From CAVVGB01 sp963747715 (GTDB lineage Bacteria; Actinomycetota; Thermoleophilia; Gaiellales; Gaiellaceae): a stretch of 64,000 bases of DNA. Where the stretch lies: assembly GCA_963747715.1 (NCBI GenBank), contig CAVVGB010000007.1, positions 1-64,000 of the forward strand, read 5' to 3'. Below the pieces are notes generated by a model. The model made no database searches, had not been told where the DNA came from, and saw nothing but the letters and a program-made list of their open reading frames with translations. The translations under genes were made by a program, and so were the position numbers. Within the stretch, counting starts at the first letter, position 1. Each line of letters begins with the position of its first letter. Below, in pieces: positions 44,600 through 52,424 of this stretch.

Positions 44600-45162
44600 C
44601 AGGCGGCTGCTTCGGCGGGCGCCGCGAGCATGAGGCGCATCGAAGCGCGCGCTCGGTTCAGTCGCGATGCGACCGTTCCCGCCGGGACTCCGAGAAGCTC
44701 CCCGGCGCCGCGGTAGTCGAAGCCGTCTCGGTCGACGAGCAGAAGGGCGGCCCGGTCGACGGGCGGCAGGGCGTCGAGCCCCTCAGAGAGCGCGTAGCGT
44801 TTCGCGAGCTCCTCGTCGGCCGGGGGCCCGGTCTCGACGGGCTCGGGGACCTCGGCCAGGGAGACATACGTCGCTCGAGCCGAGCGCTCGAGCTCGTCGA
44901 GGCAAACGTTGTAGGTGATGCGGTAGAGCCAGGTGCCAAGCTTCGAGTCGCCGCGAAAGGCCGGCAGCGCTCGGAAAGCCTTCATGTACGTCTCCTGCAG
45001 TGCATCCTCCACGCGGTCGCGATCTCCCAGCAGCCTGTACGCGAGCGACCGCAGGGTTGGTTCGTAGTGGCGGATCAGCGCCGCGAACGCGGTCTCGTCT
45101 CCGCCGCGGGCGCGATCGAGGACGCCAGGGGCGACGTCGGCGTGTGCGAGGAGCCTCTTCAC
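44599..45162 (-). CDS. ECF-type RNA polymerase sigma factor
   Basis: A 187-residue sigma factor. Region 2: VLDRARGGDETAFAALIRHYEPTLRSLAYRLLGDRDRVEDALQ, cut here at ETYMKAFRALPAF, then SKLGTWLYRITYNVCLDELE. Region 4: ALPPVDRAALLLVDRDGFDYRGAGELLGVPAGTVASRLNRARASMR. GTG 45162 overlaps the stop of the GerMN lipoprotein gene. No zinc-finger anti-sigma gene follows; an acetyltransferase does. Control may come through the two-component system encoded upstream in the same operon, or through a distant anti-sigma factor. Confidence 0.9.
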   Translation of the reverse strand: MKRLLAHADVAPGVLDRARGGDETAFAALIRHYEPTLRSLAYRLLGDRDRVEDALQETYMKAFRALPAFRGDSKLGTWLYRITYNVCLDELERSARATYVSLAEVPEPVETGPPADEELAKRYALSEGLDALPPVDRAALLLVDRDGFDYRGAGELLGVPAGTVASRLNRARASMRLMLAAPAEAAA

Positions 45163-46094
45163 GGGGTGAGGACGACCGGAATGTGGACCTGATGCGGGGG
45201 AGTGCCGGTGCCGGCGGCGTCGTCGTCCTGGACGACGATCGTCCCGGACTGCTCGTGATCGACGTCGTACTCGACGTCCACGGAGAAGTCGCCGCGACAC
45301 CCGCTTCCGCACGTCGCGGTCGTGAAGGTGCGCGCGATCTCCTCGTCGTTCTCGTCGAGGATGACCACGGTGACGTTTGCCTCGAAGACGTTCGCGCTTC
45401 CCTCGACCGTCACCGGGCTGCTCACACGCTCGCCCGGGGTGGGGCTCGTCACGAGGATGACGGGAAGCACGTCCTCGTAGTCCTTGCAGCCGACGGGGTG
45501 GTCGAGCACGATGCCCTCTCCGGAGAAGACGTCCACCGGCTCGCCGTCGAGCTTGAAGAGCACGCCGTCGACCGTGGGGAACTGGTCGAGGGTGCAGACG
45601 ACCTGTCCGAGTCGCAGGAACATCGCCAGCGATCCGCCTCCGGACTCGAACTCGGACGTGAGATCGACGGTGGCGATTCCGTCGTCGATCGTGAGCCCGA
45701 GAAGTTGCGTGCCCTGCGGCACGGCGGTACCGACCCCACTCTCGGCCTCGAAGGAAGCTGGGCCTTTGAAGAGCGCCTCGAGCGCGGCCGTTCCGATGCG
45801 CGGCGTGGCGCCCTGGGTCCGCTTGGCGACGTACAGCGTTTCGCCCTCCGTGAACCAAACCTGGTAGGTGACCTTCGACTTGCCCGCGGGAGGCGGCACC
45901 GTCTCGCTCGTCGAGCCCGTCTCGCCTTCGACGGTCGAGATCGCGGTCTCCGGCTCCGTGCCGAGCTCTCCCGGCTCGGACGGGACGGGACCGGCGGACT
46001 CTGCGCCCTCGCTCGTGCCACAGCTGGCGGCCAGGAAGCCGAGCATTGCCGCGAGAGTGACGCTCAGGACTGCGACGAGGTACTTGGGCTTCAA
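45159..46094 (-). CDS. GerMN and Gmad2 domain lipoprotein, LpqB-like partner of the two-component system
   Basis: A 311-residue lipoprotein. The signal peptide ends in the lipobox LAASC (Cys at about residue 25), followed by a low-complexity Glu/Ser/Thr/Pro linker to residue 75. The GerMN domain (about 78-195) has VTYQVWFTEGETLYVAKR and DGIATVDLTSEF. The C-terminal Gmad2 domain (about 215-311) has ILVTSPTPGERVSSPVTVEGSANVFEANVTV. In actinobacteria LpqB, which also has GerMN, is encoded next to MtrAB and tunes the MtrB kinase. The order RR-HK-GerMN here is the same, so a similar role is inferred. It overlaps the downstream sigma gene and follows the kinase by 15 bases. Confidence 0.83.
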   Translation of the reverse strand: MKPKYLVAVLSVTLAAMLGFLAASCGTSEGAESAGPVPSEPGELGTEPETAISTVEGETGSTSETVPPPAGKSKVTYQVWFTEGETLYVAKRTQGATPRIGTAALEALFKGPASFEAESGVGTAVPQGTQLLGLTIDDGIATVDLTSEFESGGGSLAMFLRLGQVVCTLDQFPTVDGVLFKLDGEPVDVFSGEGIVLDHPVGCKDYEDVLPVILVTSPTPGERVSSPVTVEGSANVFEANVTVVILDENDEEIARTFTTATCGSGCRGDFSVDVEYDVDHEQSGTIVVQDDDAAGTGTPPHQVHIPVVLTP

Positions 46095-46109
46095 CGCGGT
46101 GCTCCTTCG

Positions 46110-47585
46110 CTAGATGCCCCTATCGTCGCCGGGCCAAGAAACACCCCCCTCACCGTCGTGTAACGGTTTGGTCACAGGGAGGCGCAGCGTGAATCGCGTC
46201 CCCGTGCCCACCTCGCTCCAGACGTCGATGTCTCCGCCGAGCAGGCGTGCGTTCTCGAGCGCGATCGCCAGGCCGAGGCCGCTGCCCGGCGTCGCTCGCG
46301 ACGGGTCCGTCTTGTAGAAGCGGTCGAAGACATGCGGGAGGTCCTCCCGGCGGATCCCAGGGCCGTGGTCCGTCACCTCCACGAAGGCGCCGATTCCGTC
46401 GCGCCCGACGCGCACGCCGACCTCGCGGCCGCCGTGCTCGAGCGCGTTGCCGATCAGGTTGGCGACGATCCGCTCGAGGCGCCGCGAATCCGTGGGGAGG
46501 ACGACCCCCTCGCCGGCGACCGTGACGCGACCGTCCCAGCGCCGGGAGCGGACGACGGCGTGTACGAGGGAAGAGAGGTCGACGTCCTCCTCGCGCAGGC
46601 GCGTGTGTCCCGCGTCAAGCCGTGAGATCTCCATCAGGTCCTCGACGAGGTCGGCGAGACGCCGGACGTCCGCGACGAGAAGCTCGGCCGGACGGCGCAC
46701 CTCGCCGGGCATGCGGTCGAGCTGCTCCGCGAGGAGCGAGGCCTCAGCGACGAGTGCGGTCAGCGGCGTGCGAAGCTCGTGCGCGACGTCGGCGGTGAAC
46801 CGTCGCTCGCGCGCCTGTGCTTCCGACAGCGCGTTGATCTTCGCCTCGAGCGCGTCCGCCATCTCGTTGAAGGACGCTGCCCACGCGCCGAACTCGTCGG
46901 TGCGCTCGACGGGAAGCCGCGTCTCGAGCAGGCCCTCCGCCAAGGAGTGGGCCGCTTCGCTCGCGCGCGCGACAGGGCGCAACATGCGGCGGGCGAGGAC
47001 GATGCCTGCCAGAGCGGCGAGCAGGACGACTACGACAAGGACGCCGAGCAGGATGTTGCGGAGCTCGCCGAGCTCGTCCCAGAGGCGATCCTCGGGGAAG
47101 AAGTAGTAGAGCTCGGTGTTGCGACCGGGCACCTCGCCGCCGACGACGAGGTAGCGCGCATCCGCGATCTCGGTCCTCTCGTAGGAGAGCTCGCCGTTCG
47201 TGACCAGCTCGCGTACCTCTTCGGGCACCTGGCGAGGCCCCACGGACAAGCTCGAGGAGAACTCGCGCTCGGGCGTCGATCCGACCGTGACGAACCCACC
47301 GCGGCGCTCGTAGGCGTCGAGCAGGGCCTCGACGTTCTCGGCGGTCGGCGGCCGTTCGAGCGTCTCGCCGGCGAGGACGAGGTTGAAGCGCGCCACGTCG
47401 AGCGCCCTGTCGACGGAGTCGGACAGGCGCGCCTCGCGAACGACGACGTACGAGCTGGCGGCGAGCGCGGCGGCGGCGAGACCGGCGGTGAGGACGAAGG
47501 CAAGCGCGAGCCTGCGCCGCAAGCGGGTCGTGCGGACGCGCGGGGCGAGACCGGGGGGGGTGGCGAGGGTGTCTTGCTCACTCAC
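46110..47585 (-). CDS. Sensor histidine kinase (MtrB-like position)
   Basis: A 491-residue kinase. The first membrane helix is at about residues 25-48 (LALAFVLTAGLAAAALAASSYV) and an extracytoplasmic sensor of about 120 residues follows. The second helix is at about 180-200 (ILLGVLVVVVLLAALAGIVLA). A HAMP domain, HisKA (TADVAHELRTPLTALV, His near residue 270), and HATPase with NLIGNALEHGG, VTDHGPGI and GSGLGLAIALENA complete it. GTG/ATG start at 47585 overlaps the regulator stop. It is the partner of the following regulator entry. Confidence 0.92.
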   Translation of the reverse strand: MSEQDTLATPPGLAPRVRTTRLRRRLALAFVLTAGLAAAALAASSYVVVREARLSDSVDRALDVARFNLVLAGETLERPPTAENVEALLDAYERRGGFVTVGSTPEREFSSSLSVGPRQVPEEVRELVTNGELSYERTEIADARYLVVGGEVPGRNTELYYFFPEDRLWDELGELRNILLGVLVVVVLLAALAGIVLARRMLRPVARASEAAHSLAEGLLETRLPVERTDEFGAWAASFNEMADALEAKINALSEAQARERRFTADVAHELRTPLTALVAEASLLAEQLDRMPGEVRRPAELLVADVRRLADLVEDLMEISRLDAGHTRLREEDVDLSSLVHAVVRSRRWDGRVTVAGEGVVLPTDSRRLERIVANLIGNALEHGGREVGVRVGRDGIGAFVEVTDHGPGIRREDLPHVFDRFYKTDPSRATPGSGLGLAIALENARLLGGDIDVWSEVGTGTRFTLRLPVTKPLHDGEGGVSWPGDDRGI

Positions 47586-48260
47586 GCGTCGAAGCGGTAA
47601 CCCACGCCGCGCACCGTCTTGATGAGCTGCGGCTGCTTCGGGTCGTCCTCGACCTTGCTGCGCAACCGTTGCACCGCCACGTCGACGAGCCGAGAGTCGC
47701 CGAGGTAGTCGTAGTTCCAGACACGCTCGAGCAGCAGCTCGCGCGTGAAGACCTGGCCCGGCCGCCGAGCGAGCTCGAGCAGGAGCTTGAACTCGGTCGC
47801 CGTCAGGTCGAGCTCGCGCTCGCCCCGCCGCACGGTGAACCCGCCCGGGTCGATCTCGAGCTCGCCGCGCGTGAGCTTCGGTTCCTCCGGTGCGGACGCT
47901 GCCCGTCTGATCGCCGCGCGGGCGCGCGCGACGAGCTCGGGCATCTCGAACGGCTTCGTGACGTAGTCGTCCGCGCCGAGCTCGAGGCCGACGACGACGT
48001 CGACGGTGTCGCTCTTGGCGGAGAGAATGATGATCGGCACGCGGCTCTCGCGGCGGATCTCCCGGCAGACCTCGAGGCCGTCGAGCGCCGGCAGCATGAC
48101 GTCCAGCACCACGAGGTCGAACGACGCGTTCCGAAACTGGACGAGCGCCTCACGCCCGTCAGGCGCCGTCGGTGACCCGAAAGCCCGCGTTCGTGAGACC
48201 AAGGGTCGCGATCTCGCGGATCGAGGGATCGTCCTCCACCAGGAGCACGCGCTCATTCAC
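47582..48260 (-). CDS. OmpR/PhoB-type response regulator (MtrA-like position); +1 frameshift near 48168
   Basis: A regulator of about 225 residues. The N terminus is in one frame (VNERVLLVEDDPSIREIATL, from GTG 48260) and the rest in another (APDGREALVQFRNASFDLVVLDVMLPALDG). One extra base in GACGGCGCC joins GFRVTD to APDGRE. Receiver residues: acidic pair EDD, phospho-Asp in VLDVMLP, Ser in ILSAKS and Lys in YVTKPF. The DNA-binding domain has LTATEFKLLLELARRPGQVFTRELLLERVW and RLVDVAVQRLRSKVE. It is the first gene of the operon and is divergent from mrp with a 44-base gap that should hold both promoters. Confidence 0.88.
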
Positions 48261-48304
48261 GTCCCTGAATCTGCCAGATGGACCCGTTGGTAGCCTAGGT
48301 CCGC

Positions 48305-49411
48305 ATGCCCGACCGGGACACCGTCATGAAGGCCCTGGAGGCCGTCATCGACCCGGAGCTGAAGCGCTCCGTGGTCGAGCTCGACATGGTTCGGGGCGTC
48401 GAGATCGAGGGGGGACGAGTGGGCGTGACGATCGCCCTCACCGTCCCAGGCTGTCCCTTGCGCGCGAGCTTCGAGCAGCAGGTCGACCAGGCCCTTGCGC
48501 CCATCGAGGGGGTCGAGACCGTCGAGCTCTCCTTCGACGTCATGAGCCCGGAAGAGAAGGCGGCTCTCACCACCAAGCTGCGCGGAGGCGTCGCCGAGCG
48601 CACGCCCGGCATCTCCGTTGACGCGGGGACGCGGGTTGTCGCGATCGTGAGCGGCAAGGGCGGTGTCGGCAAGTCGACGCTCTCGGCGAACCTGGCGGCC
48701 GCGTTCTCCAAGCTCGGCCATCGGACCGGCGTGCTCGATGCCGACGTCTACGGCTTTTCCATCCCGACGATGCTCGGCATCGCCCAACGGCCTGTCGTCG
48801 TCGACAAGATGATCGTCCCGCCGGTGCGCGGCGACCTCAAGGTCATGTCGATTGGTTTCTTCCTCGACGACAACACGCCGATCATGTGGCGGGGACCCAT
48901 GTTGCACCGCGCGCTCGAGCAGTTCTTGACCGACGTGCACTGGGGCGAGCTCGACACGCTCGTCGTCGACATGCCGCCCGGAACGGGTGACGTCGCGATT
49001 TCGCTCGGCCAGCTCCTTCCGCGCGCCGAGGCTGTCGTCGTGACCACGCCGCACAAGGCTGCGCAACAGGTCGCCGTGCGAGCCGCACAGATGGCGCAGA
49101 AGACGAACATGCGCGTACTCGGCGTCGTCGAGAACATGTCGTACCTCGTGCGCAACGGGGGCGGGCGCGAGGAGCTCTTCGGCACGGGAGGGGGCGAGGC
49201 GCTCGCGGCGGAGGTTGGTGCGCCGCTGCTCGCGCGCATCCCGTTCGATCCCCGGCTCGGTGCCTACGCCGACGAAGGCGAGCCGATGGTGGTCGCGGCG
49301 CCTGACGAAGAGGTCTCGCGCGCGATCACGGGCCTGGCAGAGTCGATCGCCGCTATGAAGCGCGAGCAGGGCGTCGGCATCGTCAAGTCGCTCCCGCTCG
49401 TTCCCGCCTGA
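48305..49411 (+). CDS. mrp: Mrp/ApbC-family iron-sulfur cluster carrier P-loop ATPase
   Basis: A 368-residue protein. The N-terminal DUF59/MIP18-like domain (about 1-95) has ALEAVIDPELKRSVVELDMV and VPGCPLRASFEQQV. The P-loop is AIVSGKGGVGKSTLSANLAA, followed by VLDADVYGFSIPTMLG and DTLVVDMPPGTGDVAISL. The usual C-x-x-C cluster-binding pair near the C-terminal third (as in CPxCG) is not seen: that place reads VENMSYLVRNGGGREELFG. So the protein may bind clusters differently. Mrp proteins assemble or deliver Fe-S clusters, which suits the complex I genes at 57-64 kb. Confidence 0.9.
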   Translation: MPDRDTVMKALEAVIDPELKRSVVELDMVRGVEIEGGRVGVTIALTVPGCPLRASFEQQVDQALAPIEGVETVELSFDVMSPEEKAALTTKLRGGVAERTPGISVDAGTRVVAIVSGKGGVGKSTLSANLAAAFSKLGHRTGVLDADVYGFSIPTMLGIAQRPVVVDKMIVPPVRGDLKVMSIGFFLDDNTPIMWRGPMLHRALEQFLTDVHWGELDTLVVDMPPGTGDVAISLGQLLPRAEAVVVTTPHKAAQQVAVRAAQMAQKTNMRVLGVVENMSYLVRNGGGREELFGTGGGEALAAEVGAPLLARIPFDPRLGAYADEGEPMVVAAPDEEVSRAITGLAESIAAMKREQGVGIVKSLPLVPA

Positions 49412-50145
49412 GCACAGACGACGTCGTCGGACGCCTGCGCTCGCTCGGTTTCTCCGACGCGGACGCCGACATCCTCGCGGAGCATTTTCTCGACGCCGAC
49501 GCGCGCGGCAAGACGGGCCACGGCGTTTCGCGGATCGGGTGGCTCGCGACGCTCATGCGGCTCGATCCAAAGGCACAGCCGGAGCGCGTGGTGCGCGAGG
49601 CCGGCTACGAGCGTTGGGAAGGGCGCGGTGCGCTCGGCTACGTGACGCTCGCGCGCATCGTCGAAGCACAGCTCGTCGACCCACCCGACAGTGCACGCGT
49701 GATCGTCGCGGCGGACTGCTTCCCGACGGGTGTGCTCGGTTACTGGGTGCGCAAGCTCGCGGACGGGGGACTCGTCGCTGCGCTCACCGCCACGTCGCCG
49801 GCGCGTCTTGGCCATCCCGACGGAGGGCCTGAACTCGTCGGCACGAACCCGCTCGCGATCGCCGTTCCGAGCTCGGACGGCAAGCCGCTCGTCGCCGACG
49901 TGTCCATGGGCAAGGTCACGCACGGCGACGTACTTGCGGGCACGGCGTCGGAAAAGGACCTCGTTCCGTTCGGCGGCGACCAGGCGTACAAGGCGTTCGC
50001 GCTGGCCGCCGGCTTCCAGATGCTCGTCGGCTCGCTCGCGGGCGAGGGGCACGGCGCCGTTCTGCTCGTCGCGCGCCCCGAGGCGGATCCCGTCCCGGCG
50101 TTCCGCGAGCGCGCCGAGGGCCTTCGCCTGCCCGGCGACCGCTGA
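49408..50145 (+). CDS. Ldh2/malate-lactate dehydrogenase-like oxidoreductase, compact form with CTG start
   Basis: A 245-residue member of the Ldh2 family of NAD(P)-dependent 2-hydroxyacid dehydrogenases. The N terminus STDDVVGRLRSLGFSDADAD, the EADARGK-TGHGVSR block with the catalytic His, LVAALTATSPARLGHPDGGP, LVGTNPLAIAVPSSDG and FGGDQAYKAFALAAGFQML are recognisable. The family is usually 330-360 residues; here the lid region between LVADVSMGKVTHGDVL and LVPFGG is shortened and the C-terminal helices are cut. The reading frame contains the family N terminus only if translation begins at CTG 49408, which overlaps the mrp stop (CTGA). The next ATG (49555) would lose the catalytic His. Confidence 0.72.
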   Translation: MSTDDVVGRLRSLGFSDADADILAEHFLDADARGKTGHGVSRIGWLATLMRLDPKAQPERVVREAGYERWEGRGALGYVTLARIVEAQLVDPPDSARVIVAADCFPTGVLGYWVRKLADGGLVAALTATSPARLGHPDGGPELVGTNPLAIAVPSSDGKPLVADVSMGKVTHGDVLAGTASEKDLVPFGGDQAYKAFALAAGFQMLVGSLAGEGHGAVLLVARPEADPVPAFRERAEGLRLPGDR

Positions 50146-50146
50146 T

Positions 50147-50986
50147 TCAGCGCTTGCGAAGCTCGGCGAGGACGACCGGGTCGATGCGCTCGAGGCCCTT
50201 GACCCGGTCTTCGAGATTCTCCGTACCGACCCACGCGTTGAAGGCGGCCTCGAGGTCGCCGTCGTCATAGCCGAGGCGCGCGAGGCGCTCCCGCAGCTCG
50301 GACGCGAGCTCGTCATCCACAGGTAGCCACTCCTCGTCGGGCGTCTTCCCGAAGAGGAGGTCGTGCATCTCGTACAGGCGGGCGAGCTCCTCGATCGGCG
50401 TGGGATGGTCGTCAACGCGCAGGTCGACCATCACGTCGCTTGTCCCGCCGTAGCCCCCGTCCCTCTTCACCACGAGGAGCGAGGCCGACTGCTGGCCGCG
50501 GCTGTCGCCGCCGGCGGCCTGCGCGGCCGCGAGCGCCGAGAGCAGCCGGTCGGCGAGCGGGTTCCCCTTCGTCTCCTCGAACGTTTCGGCCAAGGCCGTG
50601 ACGGTCTCCTCGGACACGAGGATGTTGCCCTGCGCCGCGTAGCCCTCGCCCGTTCTCCCGCCCGCCCAGTGGAGGCATGACGAGCCGGTGTAGGAGGCCG
50701 CACGGCCGGCGCCGTCGACCACGCCGAGCTGCCGGTCGGCGCGCCCGGCGTCCTCTTCGGCGAGACGGGAAACGACATCGTCGGCCGACAGGCCCTCGCG
50801 GAGCAGCTCGAGCCCGCGCGGCCCGTACGCGACGTTCGCAAGCGCCTGCGTCGCGACTGCGCCGACCTCGGGCTCGGCCCAGGGTACGACCGCGCCGACT
50901 GCGAGGAACTTCGACTGCACGGCGATTCCCCATTCACGCGTCTCGAGATCGCACGCGACGAGCGAGTAGGTCGAGAGCCTAGCCAC
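50147..50986 (-). CDS. DUF1028 family protein (Ntn-hydrolase-like)
   Basis: A 279-residue protein with the DUF1028 pattern: TYSLVACDLETREWGIAVQSKFLAVGAVVPWAEP, VGAVATQALANVAYG, QLGVVDGAGRAASYTGSSCLHWAGG and EGYAAQGNILVSEETV. GQQSASLLVVKRDGGYGG and VDLRVDDHPTPIEELARLYE follow. A C-terminal helical domain (about 215-279) of the peptidoglycan-binding-like type follows. The fold resembles Ntn hydrolases but the substrate is unknown. The start overlaps the end of the next upstream gene by 8 bases. Confidence 0.82.
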   Translation of the reverse strand: MARLSTYSLVACDLETREWGIAVQSKFLAVGAVVPWAEPEVGAVATQALANVAYGPRGLELLREGLSADDVVSRLAEEDAGRADRQLGVVDGAGRAASYTGSSCLHWAGGRTGEGYAAQGNILVSEETVTALAETFEETKGNPLADRLLSALAAAQAAGGDSRGQQSASLLVVKRDGGYGGTSDVMVDLRVDDHPTPIEELARLYEMHDLLFGKTPDEEWLPVDDELASELRERLARLGYDDGDLEAAFNAWVGTENLEDRVKGLERIDPVVLAELRKR

Positions 50987-51263
50987 CGTATTTCAGGCGC
51001 CGAAAATCGAGCTCGAGGAGATCCTCTCGCCCGGCGGGAACGAGCACGCACGCGACCTCGGGGTGAGCGAGCGCGGCCTCGACGCCCTCGGCATCCTGCG
51101 CGCGCACGACGACCGGCACCCCCTCGCGATGCGCCTCGCGGAGACGGTCGACGTCGCTGACGTCCTCGAGGACGAGTGCTTCGTCGAGCGCGACTGCTGC
51201 GTCCCCCTCGACCGCGATCTCCGGCACGCGCCGGCCGGTCTTACCGAACCAGCGCTCGCGCAT
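50979..51263 (-). CDS. Small protein of unknown function between UPF0173 and DUF1028 genes
   Basis: A 94-residue protein, first part beta-rich and acidic (VPEIAVEGDAAVALDEALVLEDV), then two alpha/beta repeats (LREAHREGVPVVVRAQ and VEAALAHPEVACVLVPA). It has no signal peptide or membrane segment. The end (LLELDFRRLKYGG) reads into the DUF1028 start. ATG 51263 directly follows the UPF0173 stop (TAAATG), so the three genes form an operon. I do not recognise it. Confidence 0.6.
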   Translation of the reverse strand: MRERWFGKTGRRVPEIAVEGDAAVALDEALVLEDVSDVDRLREAHREGVPVVVRAQDAEGVEAALAHPEVACVLVPAGREDLLELDFRRLKYGG

Positions 51264-51965
51264 TTAGATCTCGACCGACTCGCCCGGCTGGGGTGCCACG
51301 ATCTCGCAGTCCGAGACGAGCTCGCGGCACTCCTCGGGCGTCCCGGCGAGGAGCGGGAACGTTCCGTAGTGGCAGGGAACGCAGCGCTTGACGCCGAGAA
51401 GCTCGAGCGCGACGGCGGCCTCGCGCGGGTCCATCGTGAAGTGCCCGCCGATCGGGAGCACGGCCACGTCGGGCTGGTAGATACGGCCGATGAGCGCCAT
51501 GTCTCCGAAAACGCACGTGTCGCCGGCGAAGTAGATCTTCTTTCCGTCCTCGAGCTCGATGACGAGACCGGCCGGTTCCCCCAGATACACGACGTTGCCG
51601 TTCGCGAAGGTGCTGCTTGAGTGCTTCGCGTCCGTGAGGGTGATCTTGATGCCGTCCTTCTCGACCGTGCCCCCCTTGTTCGGCGCCTCCGAGTCTTCCT
51701 GGGGAAGGCCTTGTGTCGAAAGCCAGTCGCGCAGTTCGATCATCGCCACCACCGGGCACCCGAACTTCTGGGCCAGCTCCACCGTCGCTCCGACGTGGTC
51801 GTCGTGCCCGTGGGTGAGGGCGATGAGATCAACCCGCTCAGGATTCTTCTCGTCCTCCGGGCACTTGGGGTTGTCGAGCCAGGGATCGACGTAGATCCGC
51901 TTGCCTCCTGGGCTGTCGATCCGAAACGTTGCGTGTCCGAGCCACGTCAGAGACGCGTTGGCCAT
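51264..51965 (-). CDS. UPF0173 metal-dependent hydrolase (metallo-beta-lactamase fold)
   Basis: A 233-residue protein. The fold is set by LTWLGHATFRIDSPGGKRIYVDPWLDNP and the metal motif LTHGHDDHVGATVELAQKFG. Later come YFAGDTCVFGDMALIGRIY, VAVLPIGGHFTMDPREAAVALELLGVKRCVPCHYGTFP, all typical of UPF0173 (YtkL-like). Two metal ions are expected; the substrate is unknown. An AGGAGG Shine-Dalgarno lies 7-8 bases before ATG 51965. It is the first gene of the minus-strand trio with the unknown protein and DUF1028. Confidence 0.87.
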   Translation of the reverse strand: MANASLTWLGHATFRIDSPGGKRIYVDPWLDNPKCPEDEKNPERVDLIALTHGHDDHVGATVELAQKFGCPVVAMIELRDWLSTQGLPQEDSEAPNKGGTVEKDGIKITLTDAKHSSSTFANGNVVYLGEPAGLVIELEDGKKIYFAGDTCVFGDMALIGRIYQPDVAVLPIGGHFTMDPREAAVALELLGVKRCVPCHYGTFPLLAGTPEECRELVSDCEIVAPQPGESVEI

Positions 51966-52037
51966 TCAGTCCTCCTCCCGGTCGGTCGCGAAGGAGGGTA
52001 ACGAAGGACCATCCGGCCCCGCGCCGAAACTCGGGGC

Positions 52038-52424
52038 ATGTGGCATACCCGCACGGGTGCGTCCGCGATGGCGGTCGAGCTCGCGGCGGCGCTCCTGCTG
52101 GCCACCGCGGTCTCTGACGCCCTCGGCTTCACCGGGGCGTCCTTCTATCTCCTCGTGGCGGGCGTCCCGCTGAGCGCGGCGGCCGGCCTCATCTGCTTTG
52201 CCCACGTCGTGGATGCGGTGAACGGAGGACGCCTCGACCTGCTCGGACGGACGCAGGCCGGGCTCTCGGCTCTCCTCGTCGCTGTGATCGTCCTCGGCGC
52301 TGCGGTTCGCGAGCCGGCGATCGGCGCCGACACGGTTCCGCCCGAGGCGACCGCCCTGCTCGCCTTCGGCTTCGCGCTCCTCGTGTTTCAGGCGCTGATC
52401 GCGCTCGCACCCCTGCGGCGCTAG
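52038..52424 (+). CDS. Small membrane protein of unknown function
   Basis: A 128-residue protein with four predicted membrane helices (ELAAALLLATAVSDALG, FYLLVAGVPLSAAAGLICFA, GLSALLVAVIVLGAAV, LLAFGFALLVFQALIAL). No motif is recognised. ATG 52038 is used; an in-frame ATG at 52068 just before the first helix is equally plausible. It is convergent with the cyclase gene, whose stop it meets at 52421-52424. Confidence 0.62.
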   Translation: MWHTRTGASAMAVELAAALLLATAVSDALGFTGASFYLLVAGVPLSAAAGLICFAHVVDAVNGGRLDLLGRTQAGLSALLVAVIVLGAAVREPAIGADTVPPEATALLAFGFALLVFQALIALAPLRR

